A stretch of 64,000 nucleotides of DNA, taken from positions 34,147,631 through 34,211,630 of the forward strand of contig NC_068971.1 in assembly GCF_016808095.1 (NCBI RefSeq). Direction: 5' to 3'. This stretch comes from Vigna angularis (Eukaryota; Streptophyta; Magnoliopsida; Fabales; Fabaceae). A model generated the notes under the pieces. That model did not search any database. It saw only the letters and a program-made list of their open reading frames with translations, and was not told the origin of the DNA. The position numbers were made by a program, and so were the translations under genes. Positions 20,660 to 32,803 of the stretch are shown here, piece by piece. How positions within the stretch are numbered: position 1 is the stretch's first letter; the number at the start of each line of letters is the position of its first letter.

Positions 20660-20666
20660 TATAAAA
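20660..20666 (+). promoter_or_regulatory. TATA box of the 86-residue protein gene
   Basis: CATATAAAAACAACTCC lies about 140 bp upstream of the start codon. It is followed by a pyrimidine-rich leader (TCTTTCTTTCTCACTC), a usual plant 5' UTR. Confidence 0.55.
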
Positions 20667-20798
20667 ACAACTCCACCTCCAAATACTCAAAGCACATATC
20701 ATACAAACAATTCTTGACTTGCTTCGGTTGTCTTCAGTTTTCGCTCTTTCTTTCTCACTCTTGTTGTAAATTCAGTTATCTTTGTTGCCTTGCAAGAC

Positions 20799-21144
20799 AT
20801 GTGTCCTCTCAGGTTCATCCTTGTCTTTTTCTCCGCCGCATTGGCAGCTTATTTTGCCTGGACCACCGTACGTTCCTCCCCAGAGATTGACCTCACCACC
20901 CAAGACCAGAACAACAAAGCCTCCTCCAATAAGGATCATTTCAGTTTCAACAAGGTGCCCTCTGTTCCATTTTTTTTTCTAATAAAATTCACCACCATTC
21001 ATGAGTTTCTTCTTTTTAACCCTTTTTCTTCGGTTTCAGATGATTCAGAATGGATTCTGGGTATTTGTTGACATGGCCAGCGGGAGGTATATATGGAGAA
21101 ATTTGATATCCAGGACAGATGTTGTTCAAGTAAAGAGCTCTTAG
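20799..21144 (+). CDS. Small membrane-anchored plant protein (methyltransferase-related annotation)
   Basis: Two exons, 20799-20954 and 21040-21144, joined by a GT-AG intron of 85 bp, encode 86 residues. The start MCPLRFILVFFSAALAAYFA is a signal-anchor or signal peptide. A short polar linker (TTQDQNNKASSNKD) follows, then a conserved C-terminal block with NGFWVFVDMASGRYIWRNL. Proteins with this N-terminal anchor and the FWVFVDMASGRYLW-type block recur in plant genomes under the name methyltransferase-related protein, although no methyltransferase fold fits in 86 residues. Function is unknown. The block starting at exon 2 matches the family, which supports the splice choice. Confidence 0.75.
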
Positions 21145-21583
21145 ATGTTGGAACTTCTCAAATCTTGATTGTTGATGCAGAAACTTTTAATTCATTGTTT
21201 TATTTTCACTCCCAGTTTGAAGAAACCTGTAAATTCTTGTCATCCTTTTCTTTCTGCAAATGCTTGATAGGTAAATGGGAAAGAGCTTGTACAATTCTAC
21301 TAATTTTGCAAACTAATTTCGGTGTTTATTTTCCAAAGCCTAGTGCCTCATTCTCAACACTTTTTTCTCCCTTCTATGCCAGCACTGCACACATGTTCAA
21401 ACTCAGGGGCTATATGGAAATTTGCGTAATCCAACTAATCAACCGTTTATGCACTTTATTTATAATCAGAAAATACAATTATTTACATTTACCAGAATAT
21501 GGTATACTGTACAAACACCATAATAGATAACATAGCAGATATACAAGTTCAGAAAATATGCTAGTTGCAATGCGAGAATGTGT

Positions 21584-24500
21584 CTATATTAGGTCAGACT
21601 GTAGCTTAATGGACATGTAGAGAAGCGCCAATAGAGCACCTTGGGGAAGTGGTGCATACCTTGCAAGGTAGGAGCCAACCCACATGGCCACCACAATTAG
21701 TGCAACAACACTACTACTGGTTTTCCCGCAAACCCAACTTGCAAAAGACAAGCACAATGTTAGCAATATGCCACCCCTCCCGCCCAAAATCCATGCTATT
21801 ACATACCCAATTTTATAGCCCGTGTCTAACTTTTGATCAAGCAATGCTGTCAGGCCACTAAATGTAAGAGAGAGTCGGGATCCAAACGTCTGAAACAAAA
21901 ATAATGACAAGAACGCTGATCTAAGCACTTCAATAAAAGAACCCCTCTGTTCATCTAAATTTTCTTCATCTTCTTCCTCCTCAGTTTCACTGTTGTAATC
22001 CTCACTAACATTGCCATGCTCCCAGTATCTTTCACTATGCATTTTTTTCCTCAGGTGAGCCCATCTATAGACTCTTACCTGATCTTCAAACTCAGTACTG
22101 TAACTCCATTTTTCCCTGTGAGAGTTGTGACTAAAGTGAAGTTCTTGATCATACTGAACTCTAGTTGCTTCATTGGATAGTACCTGTTTATGGATATACA
22201 GAACCAAAACTGTCATTTGATTTATAAACCGAGATATGCTCCGAAGCCCGAGAAAAACAAATAAGAAATCCTTATATTACTGAAGGAATTCTAGGAACTT
22301 CATAAAATGTTTCAAAATTCATAAACTACTTTATAAATGTACTAAATTTGTTGGATGAAAAACTTGACTACATTTGTAGTCATCTTATTTTGAATCTGGA
22401 AACTGAAAAAGAGCATAGCAAAGAAGTTTGCTATGCTCTCTATCCAAAAACCATTAATGAATGTCAATTAGTCACATTCTATTCTGGTTTTTTAGTCTCT
22501 GCCGAAGTAAATTGTTGTGGAACCAGTATGACTGCACTGTGTACAGTACGGTCCCTAATTAAAAATGTATAACTTTTCCTTGCCCCAGAAAAATGAAATT
22601 AAATCCATTGTAACAGAAACTATTTCGATATATCAAGAAAAGTTGAAAAGCAATTGCTTACTTCATATGCGTGACGGATGCTCTTGAATAACTCCTCAGA
22701 ATGCGGATCCTTGCTAACATCGGGATGGTACTGCACTCTCAGCAAAATAAAAGACAAGACAAAATGTGAAAGTAGTATTTACAAACTCATATACCAAATA
22801 CACTGCTACATCTATAGTGGCCTTTATAAATAGACAAAATTCAAGACACGGTCAATATTAACAATCAATATCCGTTTTCAGTAACATAAAAATTCAACAC
22901 TAATCAAAGACTAAGAATCAAAGTATGCTTGCTTAGTGCCTATTACAAGTGATTCTTCCTCTTTATTATGAGGTTTTCTATTCATGATTCGATTTGCTTG
23001 AAAAAAGGATTCTGATTCACAATTTGTATCCAAGTTCAACTACCACGGCTACCTGTGTTCTTTTTGTCAATAGAGAAAAACTATATTTTTCTCTAAACTA
23101 GATGATGTCACAGCTTCAGCTATAACACCTTTAAACCATAGTAACGAAATACACCAAACACCTCAACAGAGCCTCTAAAAAGCACTCTCACAGTACCATT
23201 TGATGCTTCCTCGCAGAACTAAGTTTACAATAATGGCAAAAATTTCATTGAATGGACTCAATCTGTGAAGTTGGGCATAGATGGTAAATGAAAATTGAGA
23301 TACCTAATCATGGGGAACATGCTCCAGATTTGCAAACAATTGCAACTGAAGTGTTAAGCCTCCCATGTAGCACATCACGGTTGAGCACAACTGGAATACA
23401 TTAAAGCACAACTAACTTTTTTTAAAAAAACTATATAATATAAAGTCATCATTCTAAGAAGAGAAGCAAGTTTGACCGTAAAAAGCTCCAAGACATGGTT
23501 TTTAAAGTACAATCAACCCTTAAAGATTGTAGTGGTGACAGCATGGATTGTATTGACCTTATTCTCCTAGATGAAATTCATGATTGAAATAAGTGGTAGG
23601 TAGGAGAAATGGCTGAAGATGGAGAAGTAGTTGAAGATGAACTGATCTTTGGTATGATAGCTTGACATGGGGATTTTTTTGGTGATACAAGTGGGTTTGG
23701 CTGGGTGAGCTAGACAACCGGGTAGAGTCCCTAGACAGCATTTGAGACTTAACGCAATTGCAAATATTAAGGAGAAGGAGGAGAACGAACATCTTGGATA
23801 ATGATAAACAAGAGAATGGTGATGAGGAAGAACTTAAAAGTGGATATAGAAATTCTATTTAAGGAATCACTTGTAATAAGCACTAGGCAAAGTACTTACT
23901 TTGATTATTAGTCCTTTTTTAGTCTTGGATTTGAATGTAGTGACAATCACAATTGATTTTGATTAATTATAACTTTGTCTTTCCTCTTTAATTTTGTAAA
24001 TTTTCTATTTTTCAGTATTTATATGTGTATGATATAAAAGTAAAAAATATGCATACTTTTGTGCTAGACTTCGCAATAGAAGTTGCCATGCGCAATTCAG
24101 GATTGGCTATATAGTAATATGGTTTAGATTCACTTTTCTAATGCTCTCTTCTCTAATAGTTACCAAGCCTGGAGAAATCCATTTCATATAAATCATCAAC
24201 TCCATCCACAAACTATTACCCTGTCTCCTAAATGGTCTCTAAAGTAGAGAGAATATATAAGTAATCCCCAGATACAAAAAATCAAGCTAAATAATCCCCT
24301 GATATTAAAAAGTCCTTCAAATATGTCCGCGAATGTTAGTTAAAGTATAAAATTAAGAACTAAAGTTATGGATATACAAAACTTAGTGTATTACTAGTGT
24401 AATTTTATTATTTTGGTTTGACCTCTTACGAGAAAAGATAAAATTATTCTAATATTACATAACCAATCACCAGGCACCAGAAATTGTCAATAATTTGAAA

Positions 24501-24919
24501 CAATTACAATATACTGAAATGCCAAAGAATCCAATTTTCTGTAAGTTAATATAACACAGTTCTTAGGTGTTCACGTCAAATCGAGAATCACTACAGCTCG
24601 TAGCATATTACAACGCAGACTCGAAACGAAAAATCAATCAATCAAGTATTCATGCGAAATCGAAGAATACCTTGCGGGCGAGGAGGCGATAAGCGCGTTT
24701 GATCTCGACGGCGGTGGCATTGCGGGCGACTCCGAGCACGGCGTAGTGATTCTGGCCGCCGTTGATGGCAGTGGGCGAGGAGGAGGCCACGACGAGTGGA
24801 GTGCACCGGCGAGGAGGGTTGGTCCAGCAGGAAGGTGCGGCGGAGTGGAAGGGGCTGGAATCGGCGGCGCCACCATAGCGTCCTATGGAGATGGATCCCA
24901 CCACAAGGTGCGATTGCAT
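21584..24919 (-). CDS. Plastid-type J-domain protein with membrane C-terminus
   Basis: Three exons on the minus strand, 24919-24671, 22730-22662 and 22183-21584, encode 305 residues. All introns are GT-AG, and the first is about 1.9 kb. Residues 1-55 are Ser/Pro/Ala-rich and look like a plastid transit peptide. The J domain starts at HYAVLGVARNATAVEIKRAY (about residue 58), and the exon 1/exon 2 junction falls just before the catalytic HPD at residues 85-87 (YHPDVSKDPHSEELF). An acidic linker (SETEEEEDEENLDE) is followed by about three hydrophobic segments in the last 130 residues, such as FLSLFLFQ and SSVVALIVVAMWVGSYLA. J proteins stimulate Hsp70 ATPase; membrane anchoring suggests recruitment of a stromal Hsp70. 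The family is sure, the location inferred. Confidence 0.88.
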
Positions 24920-24959
24920 TGTAAATCAGTAGTAACTGCTAACTGCGAGTGAGTCTGTG

Positions 24960-26510
24960 GAGCTCAATGCAAGATTTTCCTTTTCATTCTCTCTTTTTGT
25001 GTGTACAAAAAATCGAATTAGGTTTGAGTAATTTTGTGCATCTTTCTAATATCTAAGACTATAGGTTCAAGTAAGTGATAAAAAAGTGACCAAAAATAGA
25101 AATATTCAAAAACAAAATTCGATACTAAAAATAATTAAATACTAGTTTACTAACGTAATTTTTGTAACAGTGATTTAGTGAAATATTCAAATGGAATGGA
25201 TGGTGACCAATAACGTGAATGAAAGAACACTTCTTACATGTTAGTATTTACGAATTTTTTAAGTTAGCGACCATATAAGTAGTTGTTATATATTTAATTT
25301 GAGTGTTAAGATATGGTAAATGTATTTCTCATTTCACATTATTTATGATGTAAATTAAGATAGTACGAAATATCATATTTTTCATCAAAAAGTTAATTTT
25401 ACCTCTTATCTAAAAAAATATTATAATTTTACATCTATTCTTCTCTTGTTTTATTTCTATATGTATATATAACGTGTCTTTCTCTACTTTTTTTTTCTTC
25501 TCTACTTTTATTTGTGTTTCCTTATATATGCAAACATAGATATTTGAAACTGTGGTGTCTACTTTTGTTTTATAGAGTTTTAATCTATTCTCGTTGGGAT
25601 TTTAAACTTAGATCTTTAAACAGGTGACAAGATCTAAGAAAGTAAAAGAATATTGATGTGTACTCTTAAGGATTGAAATATAGGAGGAGATCCATTTGTA
25701 AAAGACTCTCTCACGTTCAAGTTCGTAAGAGAGTTTCAACTTTTTGAGTAAAAGAGAAAATGAATGTATATTTCCTAGTAAAATACAATGTGTATTTATA
25801 GGATTTTCAAACCCTATTACTTACGTGGTAAGAACATATAACATTAAGATGATATCAAATAATATCAATAAAAATAATAGTTTATCATATATATGATAAT
25901 TAGCAAAATAATCATAATAGTGTCATACTTTACTTTATTAACAAAATATTATGTAGATATATGGTATTAAAGAATATCATAAAGTAATCAAACTATTAAG
26001 ATTTGATCATACATATTCTGTTAATATATGAATATTTACACTAATAAATATATCTTAGAATATTATGTAATCACTTTAGGTCAACAATATTGAATAGGTC
26101 TTGTTAGGTCGTATCACTTAGCATATTTGTTGGGTTGGGTATGTACATAATCTCATCATGTTGAGACAAGATTGTCTAGAGAGATATTAGATCGTCTAAA
26201 ACATCTTTGATTTTAAAGTTTAACAAACAACATTAAACAAAATAACCTTGGGTAATCAAATGTCTAAAAAAAAAAGGAAAGAACATAGATATATCATGCA
26301 GAGAATAAAATCACATTCTCGAGTGTCATGAAAGAGAGCATTTAAACACTAGATAACTGACAACATATAATCATTTAAGCATCCATCAAATGAACCATCT
26401 AGATGCCCACTTAATTAGAAAAAGAAGTTAGAGAGAAAAACGTCTAAAGATTAGAAGCATCTAAGATTCAAGCCAAATCATAATGAAAATCAAAGGTTTA
26501 TATCTAAAGT
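24960..26510. other. AT-rich intergenic DNA
   Basis: It begins with the 5' side of the J-protein gene. No coding region is visible. The part from about 26150 onward contains several short GTCTAA/TCTAAA-type motifs, which recur on the far side of the foldback at 29700-30400. Confidence 0.5.
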
Positions 26511-26643
26511 GATATGATCATAGATGGGGCAACAATGAAGAGACTTAAGAGTGACAAAAAGCACAAAAAGAGTAGAATAGGTTTCTTGGCGTGTATTTGT
26601 CTCTTTTGTCTTCTTGTGTTTATTCTAGTTGTAATACAACTAG

Positions 26644-27160
26644 TAGAGTTGTCAAAATGGGTCACAACCCGCGGGCCAATCCGGTCCACCATGGGTTTGA
26701 GCCGGGTTGAGTTTGAAAAAATTGTAAATTTTTTATGCGGGTCAGATTTCAACCCAGCTCATTTAAACCCGACTCATGCGGGTTGAACCCGTGGTGGGCC
26801 GGGTTGGCCCACCAATCTACTTACCTAATTTTATTTTATTAAAATTTAATTTTAATTTTATAAAAAAATATTTATTATTTTATTTTGGTTGAAAAAATTA
26901 TTTAAGTTCCTTATTTTCAAAATTAATTAAACACTCTTGTGAGTGAAATTTGTTTAGATTTAAATTATAGAAAGTTTGTAATTTTTTTTATTTAAAAAAA
27001 ATTGTAATTAAGTAAGTCAACCCGTTTACCCACCAACCCGTGGTGGGTCGGGCCGGGTTCGAATTTTTCTAGCTCTCTAATAAATGAGCTGGGTTGGGTT
27101 GACTCACTAAGTGACCAACCTGTGGTGGGCCGGGCCAAGTGGCCCGTTTTGACAACTCTA
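26644..27160. mobile_element. hAT-type MITE, 517 bp, at the hairpin tip
   Basis: Terminal inverted repeats are TAGAGTTGTCAAAATGGG and CCCGTTTTGACAACTCTA. The 8-bp target duplication is ACAACTAG (26636-26643 and 27161-27168), the length expected for hAT. The subterminal parts are GC-rich (GGGCCGGGTTGG-type), the core AT-rich. There is no transposase. Confidence 0.93.
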
Positions 27161-27247
27161 ACAACTAGAATAAACGCAAGAAGACAAAAGAGACAAATAC
27201 ATGCCGAGAAACATATTCTACTCTTTTTGTTCTTTTTGTCACTCTTA

Positions 27248-29646
27248 GGGTGTGTTCGGTTGGAGGGAATTCACTATTTACAGTGATTTGCGAGCGAGGA
27301 TGGAAGGCACTGAACATGTTCGTTTGCAACGATTGTCGAAGACAGAAAATGATGGATTTGTGGGAAAGCACGGGATGATCCATCTTCGCATTACTGAGAT
27401 GATTTGCGCGGATTGTGACCACATTTACACATTTGCCCTGAGCTATTTCCATTACAGGTGTGAAAGTTTTAAACGTTGTTGCAGGTTGGAGGCATGTGTG
27501 TGGTGGAGGGCCGGTGTTGAAGACGAAGAAGGGTGGTGTGTTTTGAAGGGAAGCAAATGGTTGGGTGAAGATGAACCATGCGGTTGAAGAGGAAGAAGAC
27601 AACCATGGTTATTCGGTTACGGTCCAGAGATGTGGCTACGGGTGAAGGAAGTTAAAATTGAGGGTGGTGTAATCGGTTATTGGAGGGTGTAACCGGTTAC
27701 GCTGAAGAGGATGAAAACGAAGGCATGCGTATTCGGTTACGCAGTGAGTAGTCGGTTACCAGCGCTTATCAAAATGGTGCTCCTGTTATTGAAAAAGCCG
27801 CATGAAGGAGAGGAAGATGGAGGATGGCGGAGCGTGGACGAACAATACAGCTTCTTAAAACCAGTAAACAGATTTCATGTGAACATTTCACATGGGAAAA
27901 ATAGAGGCTAATAATGGTTGACTTGAAAGATGATTTAGTAACTTAAACGACATTCGGAAGTTCTAATGTTTGTTTCTGCATATAAATTGCTACTCTTGGT
28001 CAAATTATCATCTGTCAAGCAGACTGCTTTGTGTGAATTATTTGAGTACTGCTTCTTATTTCAGTCTCCTATAATCTATTCACCCTCCCTGGAATGAGTG
28101 GTAAAGATATTAGCTTGTCTTTTGGGTGTTTTTTGTCTTAGTATGAAATGAGCTGACTCATACAGGTTTTTTCTGCGTAAACTGAGGTAAAACATCAACT
28201 CTTGAAGAAACATATATGATAAACTAGTTTATAATTGAGGGCATTTTTATAGTTTATGGATGATACCCTGGTCATAAATTTAACACGTATAAGTTCCTCA
28301 ATTCGAATGTGCATGACAATAAATTTAAGATTCTCTTGCATCACATTCTTAGGTTAAAGTGTAAATAATATATAATTAATTATATTGAAGAAAAAATATA
28401 TATGAGATCTTAAAATGTAATACATTGAGACCAACAAAAAGTAAACTAAAATTTCATGTTATGATAATGAAATGAAGATTTCTAATAAGTTAGTTATTCG
28501 TTGAAAAAATTAAAGGATAAATTAAGTATAGTATGGAATTAAACTGAACGGAAGACTAGGGATTTTGAATTCAGACATCACAATACAGATGTTCCTTGAA
28601 GGTTAATTACTTATTAACATATTTTTATTTTAAGACGCATATGACAATTACTACAAACCAAACACATGATTAATTATGTTATTTAAAACAAAATTAATAA
28701 AATTAATTTTTTTGTGCTAAAATTGTATTTTTTATTATTGTACTAAAAACAAAACAGGTTAATAATTGTTATATATTTTTTTATTGGTACAAATAATTTT
28801 ACTATCTAATATATATGATTTTTTATTTTTTTTAGAAATGTAATATTTCTTTTTTACTATCTAATATATATAATTTTACCATCTAATATTTCTTTTTTAA
28901 AAACAAAACAACGTCGTTTTTTCACTCACAGTCATCAAATGGAAAACTATGTAGCTGATTTCTATACAAGGAGTATAGTTGCTTCCAAGATAATGAATTT
29001 TGATTCATTTACCGGTTCAGGGTTCTTTTTCCAACAACATCTTCTATTTCAAGGGTTGAGCCAATTTCTTACATTACAGGGACCCTACTATCCGGATTTA
29101 ATCAAAGTATTTTATTCAAATCTAAAAGATATCATCAAATGGATATATGCTCAGTGAGGTCATGTAATATTATAACTTGCTACTTAATTGTGGTTGTTTG
29201 ATTAATGTTAATCATTATCACTTCAATGACTTATAAATTCATATCACTTCGTACTAAATTATATTACAATTTAATACTACATTTTAAAATACATTCATTT
29301 TACTATATTATAACTTTTATAATTTTTAAACATTAATTTTAACAATTATTCATAATTTTTTCCTCTTCATAAACATTTTTACAATTAAATATAACATTAC
29401 AAAACCACATTTTATAATATTTTTATAACTAGGGGCAATTTGGTCATCTTCATTTTTTACCAATTAAACTAATTTTTAAAATCTATCACATCAATCAAAT
29501 CCTACACTAATTCTCACAAACTTTACTTCCAAATCGACTCTCAATTAACCACAAATCCACTCAAAAAAACAACTCAAAAATTACTCTCAAATCCACTCAA
29601 ATCCATTCAAATCATCTCCCCCAAATTCCCCCAAAAGAACAAACCC
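27248..29646. mobile_element. PIF/Harbinger-like non-autonomous element, 2.4 kb
   Basis: Ends are GGGTGTGTTCGGTTGGAGGG on the left and, in complement, GGGTTTGTTCTTTTGGGGGA on the right. The flanking 3-bp duplication is TTA (27245-27247 and 29647-29649), the usual PIF/Harbinger target. Removing it joins the right arm of the foldback, which confirms the boundaries. No transposase or Myb-like ORF is visible. The left 700 bp is GC-rich with several CGGTTA motifs and has only an unrecognised 111-codon ORF. A retroelement-type coding fragment lies at 28939. The superfamily is inferred from ends and target. Confidence 0.8.
28939..29157 (+). pseudogene. Fragment resembling plant transposon (Tat-type) protein
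   Basis: This 72-codon ORF includes GPYYPDLIKVFYSNLKD, which resembles the FYPDLVKVFY-type core of the putative plant transposon protein carried by legume gypsy elements. It lacks the upstream and downstream parts of that domain. It sits alone in AT-rich DNA within the PIF/Harbinger-like element, so it is probably a captured or inserted fragment. The recognition is from memory of the family motif. Confidence 0.55.
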
Positions 29647-29684
29647 TTAAGCTTCTTCATTGTTGCTCCATCTATGATCATATC

Positions 29685-31278
29685 ATAAAGCTACACGAAA
29701 TGTCTAAATGTTAAATAGCTAAAAAGATAAGCTAAAATGACATGACGTGTTCTTGAGAAGAAGCATATGATTAGTAGGAAAAGCCTACATACATTTGTCA
29801 AGACATTATGCTTAAAAGTGATGAGTATAAAAGTGTTTAAGTGAATCTTGTAAAACAATGGGTGCAAAAATCTATCAAGTGAAACATGTTTTACAACAAG
29901 TATCGTCTAAAGGACATATACGCAAAACAAAAGGATATACCTTTAAGTCTTAAGGATGACACTTCACCCTTAAGAAAATATGTAATAATAAAGTTTGATG
30001 TCTTACAATTAATCAATACTACAAGAAGAGAGAGACTTAAAGCAAAAACATCGTCTAATGAATATTAACTTTGAACAATAAAGATGTGATCTTAAACTTG
30101 TAATCAATAAAAAAATGTCTTATGAATGATATTGTCTGATGAAAAGTGTGCAAATCTTTATGCATCAAATTACTTTTCATTTATAAGTGTCTAACACTTC
30201 ACAATGAATAACAATATGCTTTATATTGTCTAACATTATTTGAATGTCATGATCAACTGATATATTTATTATTGACACGATGTATGACAAAATGTTTTGA
30301 ATATATAGTGCAAGATAACATTCATAAATGATCAAAACATTTAATGTCATTTAATACATGTATTGTAAAAGTGTTATTTTGCTTATATACTTTGTCATCG
30401 TTTAATATGTATATCAGAATTACACTATGGTTTAATCAGAATAAGTACATATGTGGATAAAGACGTTAAGAGAAGAAAATAACATTCTAGGAATGGTTTA
30501 AGTATAGACTTCTACTCTGACATGTCGTACAAGCCACGTTTCAATCAAGATATGATAAAGCACTTTATGTTTGCATGACAAGACAAGTGACTATGACCAT
30601 CTACCAAAAAGCAATTAGAATCCCACACAAGAGTTAACTCCATATCCAAGAATCATCTCTTTAGAAGGCTATATAAAGAAGATCTGAAAAAGAGAGAAGA
30701 TTGACGAAGTAACAATAATGAAAAAGAGAAGAATAAATTATGATGCCCAAGATAGGATGAAAGAAAGAAGAAAAGAAAAGAGAAAGAGATTGAAATAGTT
30801 AAGGTTGAAATGAAACAAAGAAAAGAAAAATGAAGTTGAGAGCATAGTGAAAAGAAGAGAAGAAAAGAAAGAGTATGCATTGAACATTCATGCTATTGCT
30901 CACCAAGCTCATACACATCGTCTGAAGCTCTTCCATCCAAAGCGAATAGAGAAAAGAAGGAGCACACAAATCAAAGTCAGTTGAATGATCAAGAATGTTA
31001 CTAGTCAAAGCCTGTTTCATATGTGATAATGTTAATTCTTACCATTATTTGAGCTTCATTTTCATGGAAAAATAAACTATTTTCTAGATTGATACTTGCT
31101 CAATCCCCTCTTTTATCTTGTTTTTATAAATAATTGTATTTTGGGCTACACTTATAAAATATCATCACTAATCCCCCTGATTGTATCTAATTTTGTGTTA
31201 TGGAAGAACCTCCACCAATTTAAAGAGCTTAACCAGCCACATAAACAAGCAAAATAGCAAAAAGGGAGAGTTTTGCAA
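29685..31278. other. Repeat-derived AT-rich DNA, no gene
   Basis: Between the foldback and the solo LTR I see no gene. 29700-30400 contains repeated CGTCTAA/TGTCTAA motifs. 30660-30900 is almost pure purine on the plus strand (AAAGAGAAGA-type), which produces spurious minus-strand ORFs. Confidence 0.5.
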
Positions 31279-32803
31279 TGTTGGTGCTAGGGTGCAGCTG
31301 AGCGCATTCGTCTCAACTTTCTACCGCTGGGGTGCAATTGGGATACAGTTAGGGATGACAAAAAAATCCGCACCCGCGGATATCCGCGGATAAAATTCGC
31401 GACAAATAGTTGATATCCACAAATATTTACTACCCGCGGATTGCGGGTAGCGGATATTTTAATACCGGCTTATAAACGGGTTGGGTACGGGTATTATACT
31501 ATCTGTACTCGCGGATATCTGCTATCCGCAAAAAAAAAGAAAAATTTAATTTATATTTTATTAAGTTAAATTTAATTAAAACTAAAATTAATTTATATTT
31601 TATGAGGTTAAATTTAATTAAAATTAAATTTTAATTTATATTATATTTTATATATTTTTTGAAATTTTATTTAAATTTTATTTTAATAATTTATAAAAAT
31701 ATTTTTTTTTTAAATATTTGCGGGTATCCACGGGTATCCGCGAATTTTAAAATACCAGCGGATATTTTTTAAACGGATATTCGTGCGGGTAACGGGTCGG
31801 GTAGCAGGTGGATTTTTTTTTGGGTCGCGTTGCGAGTAGGTACTATTTATGCTCGACCCGATCCGTTGTTATCCTTAGATACAACCGAGCGTCAAAGCTT
31901 TCGGCTTTCTACTGATGGGCTGCGTTGAGCGCGACTTTCGCTGATGTGGCAGATCTGGTGGTTTGAAGGGATGATTTTACTCAGGGGAGAGCTTGGAGGG
32001 CTGCTAGGGTTTGTGGGAACACTCCCTTCTTCCTCTTTGGGTTCTTCTTCTTCTTCCATGACCATTTTGTAAGCTTGAAGGCTCTTAATGGAAATGGAGA
32101 ACCAAACTCATCTTGTTAGGGATAGATATAGCCTCTGAATTCTTGTGTAATTGTTGAATGATTTAATTATATATATATATATGCCTTTTTCATTAATTGC
32201 TAGTTTCTTATTTCCAATCTTAAAGCTTGCATGTAATGAGATTTTATGACCTGATTTGTGGTTCATGGGGGTATGGGGACATATCTTGTGACCTATATCT
32301 GAAACAAGAGGCCTAGTGAGTGCATGGATTCTAGGGATGGAACATGACTCATTTGTTGTCTTATATCCTATCTCTTAATGCGGGTCTTGCTATTTAATTG
32401 ACCAATGGACTGGAGGTTAATAGTGGAAATCTAGGCTCTTTCATCTAAGGGATTAGGGTTAGAGTAATTTTGTGGATTGACATTGTTAATTGATGGAGAG
32501 GAGTCAAACTTCGTATGCACGAGAGTGAACGTGGTGAAACCTAACATCAGCAAAGTCGATCCATATCATTTCTGACCTTTATCCATTATTAAGTGTCTTC
32601 ACTACCAAAGTCCACCTTGTATATTTTTGTACATTTATTTTGTTGCATGTATTTGTAAATCATTGTATTGTTTTTCAGTTTAGATGAATTGTTAATTGTA
32701 CAATTCTCTAGTATTACACGAGTCTTTTGAAAAACGATATCTGATATTACCATTTTATATTACTTGAACGATTCAATACGCTTGCCGAAATCAATCAACA
32801 ATA
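31279..32803. mobile_element. Solo LTR of a retrotransposon, about 1.5 kb
   Basis: The LTR starts TGTTGGTGCTAGGG and ends near ATCAATCAACA(ATA). The 5-bp duplication TGCAA flanks it (31274-31278 and 32804-32808). Removing it restores GAGTTTTGCAACTCTTC. No internal sequence, primer site or second LTR is present, so recombination between LTRs probably removed the body. The style resembles gypsy LTRs of legumes; the lineage is not certain. A hAT-type MITE is nested inside. Confidence 0.75.
31350..31877. mobile_element. hAT-type MITE, 528 bp, inside the solo LTR
   Basis: Terminal repeats are TAGGGATGACAA and, in complement, TAAGGATAACAA. The flanking 8 bp are GATACAGT and GATACAAC, six of eight matching. 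The ends are GC-rich with CCGCGGATATCCGCGGAT palindromes, the middle AT-rich. It is older than the MITE at 26644, judging by its degraded ends. Confidence 0.8.

Larger units (their letters stand above)
26511..29684. repeat. Foldback with 122-nt arms, invaded by two DNA elements
   Basis: Left arm 26511-26632. Right arm in two parts, 27161-27247 and 29650-29684, together also 122 nt. When the two inserts are removed, the arms flank a 3-nt loop AAT (26633-26635). Mismatches are few: five in the inner 87 positions and about four in the outer 35. The ends read GATATGATCATAGATGG and its complement. It looks like a foldback MITE or a young inverted duplication. No clear target duplication was seen, so its origin is open. 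As RNA it would form a nearly perfect hairpin. Confidence 0.9.

Noticed and set aside
30653..31020. Hydrophobic Phe/Ser-rich minus ORFs
   Set aside because: They arise from a purine-rich strand and are compositional artefacts.
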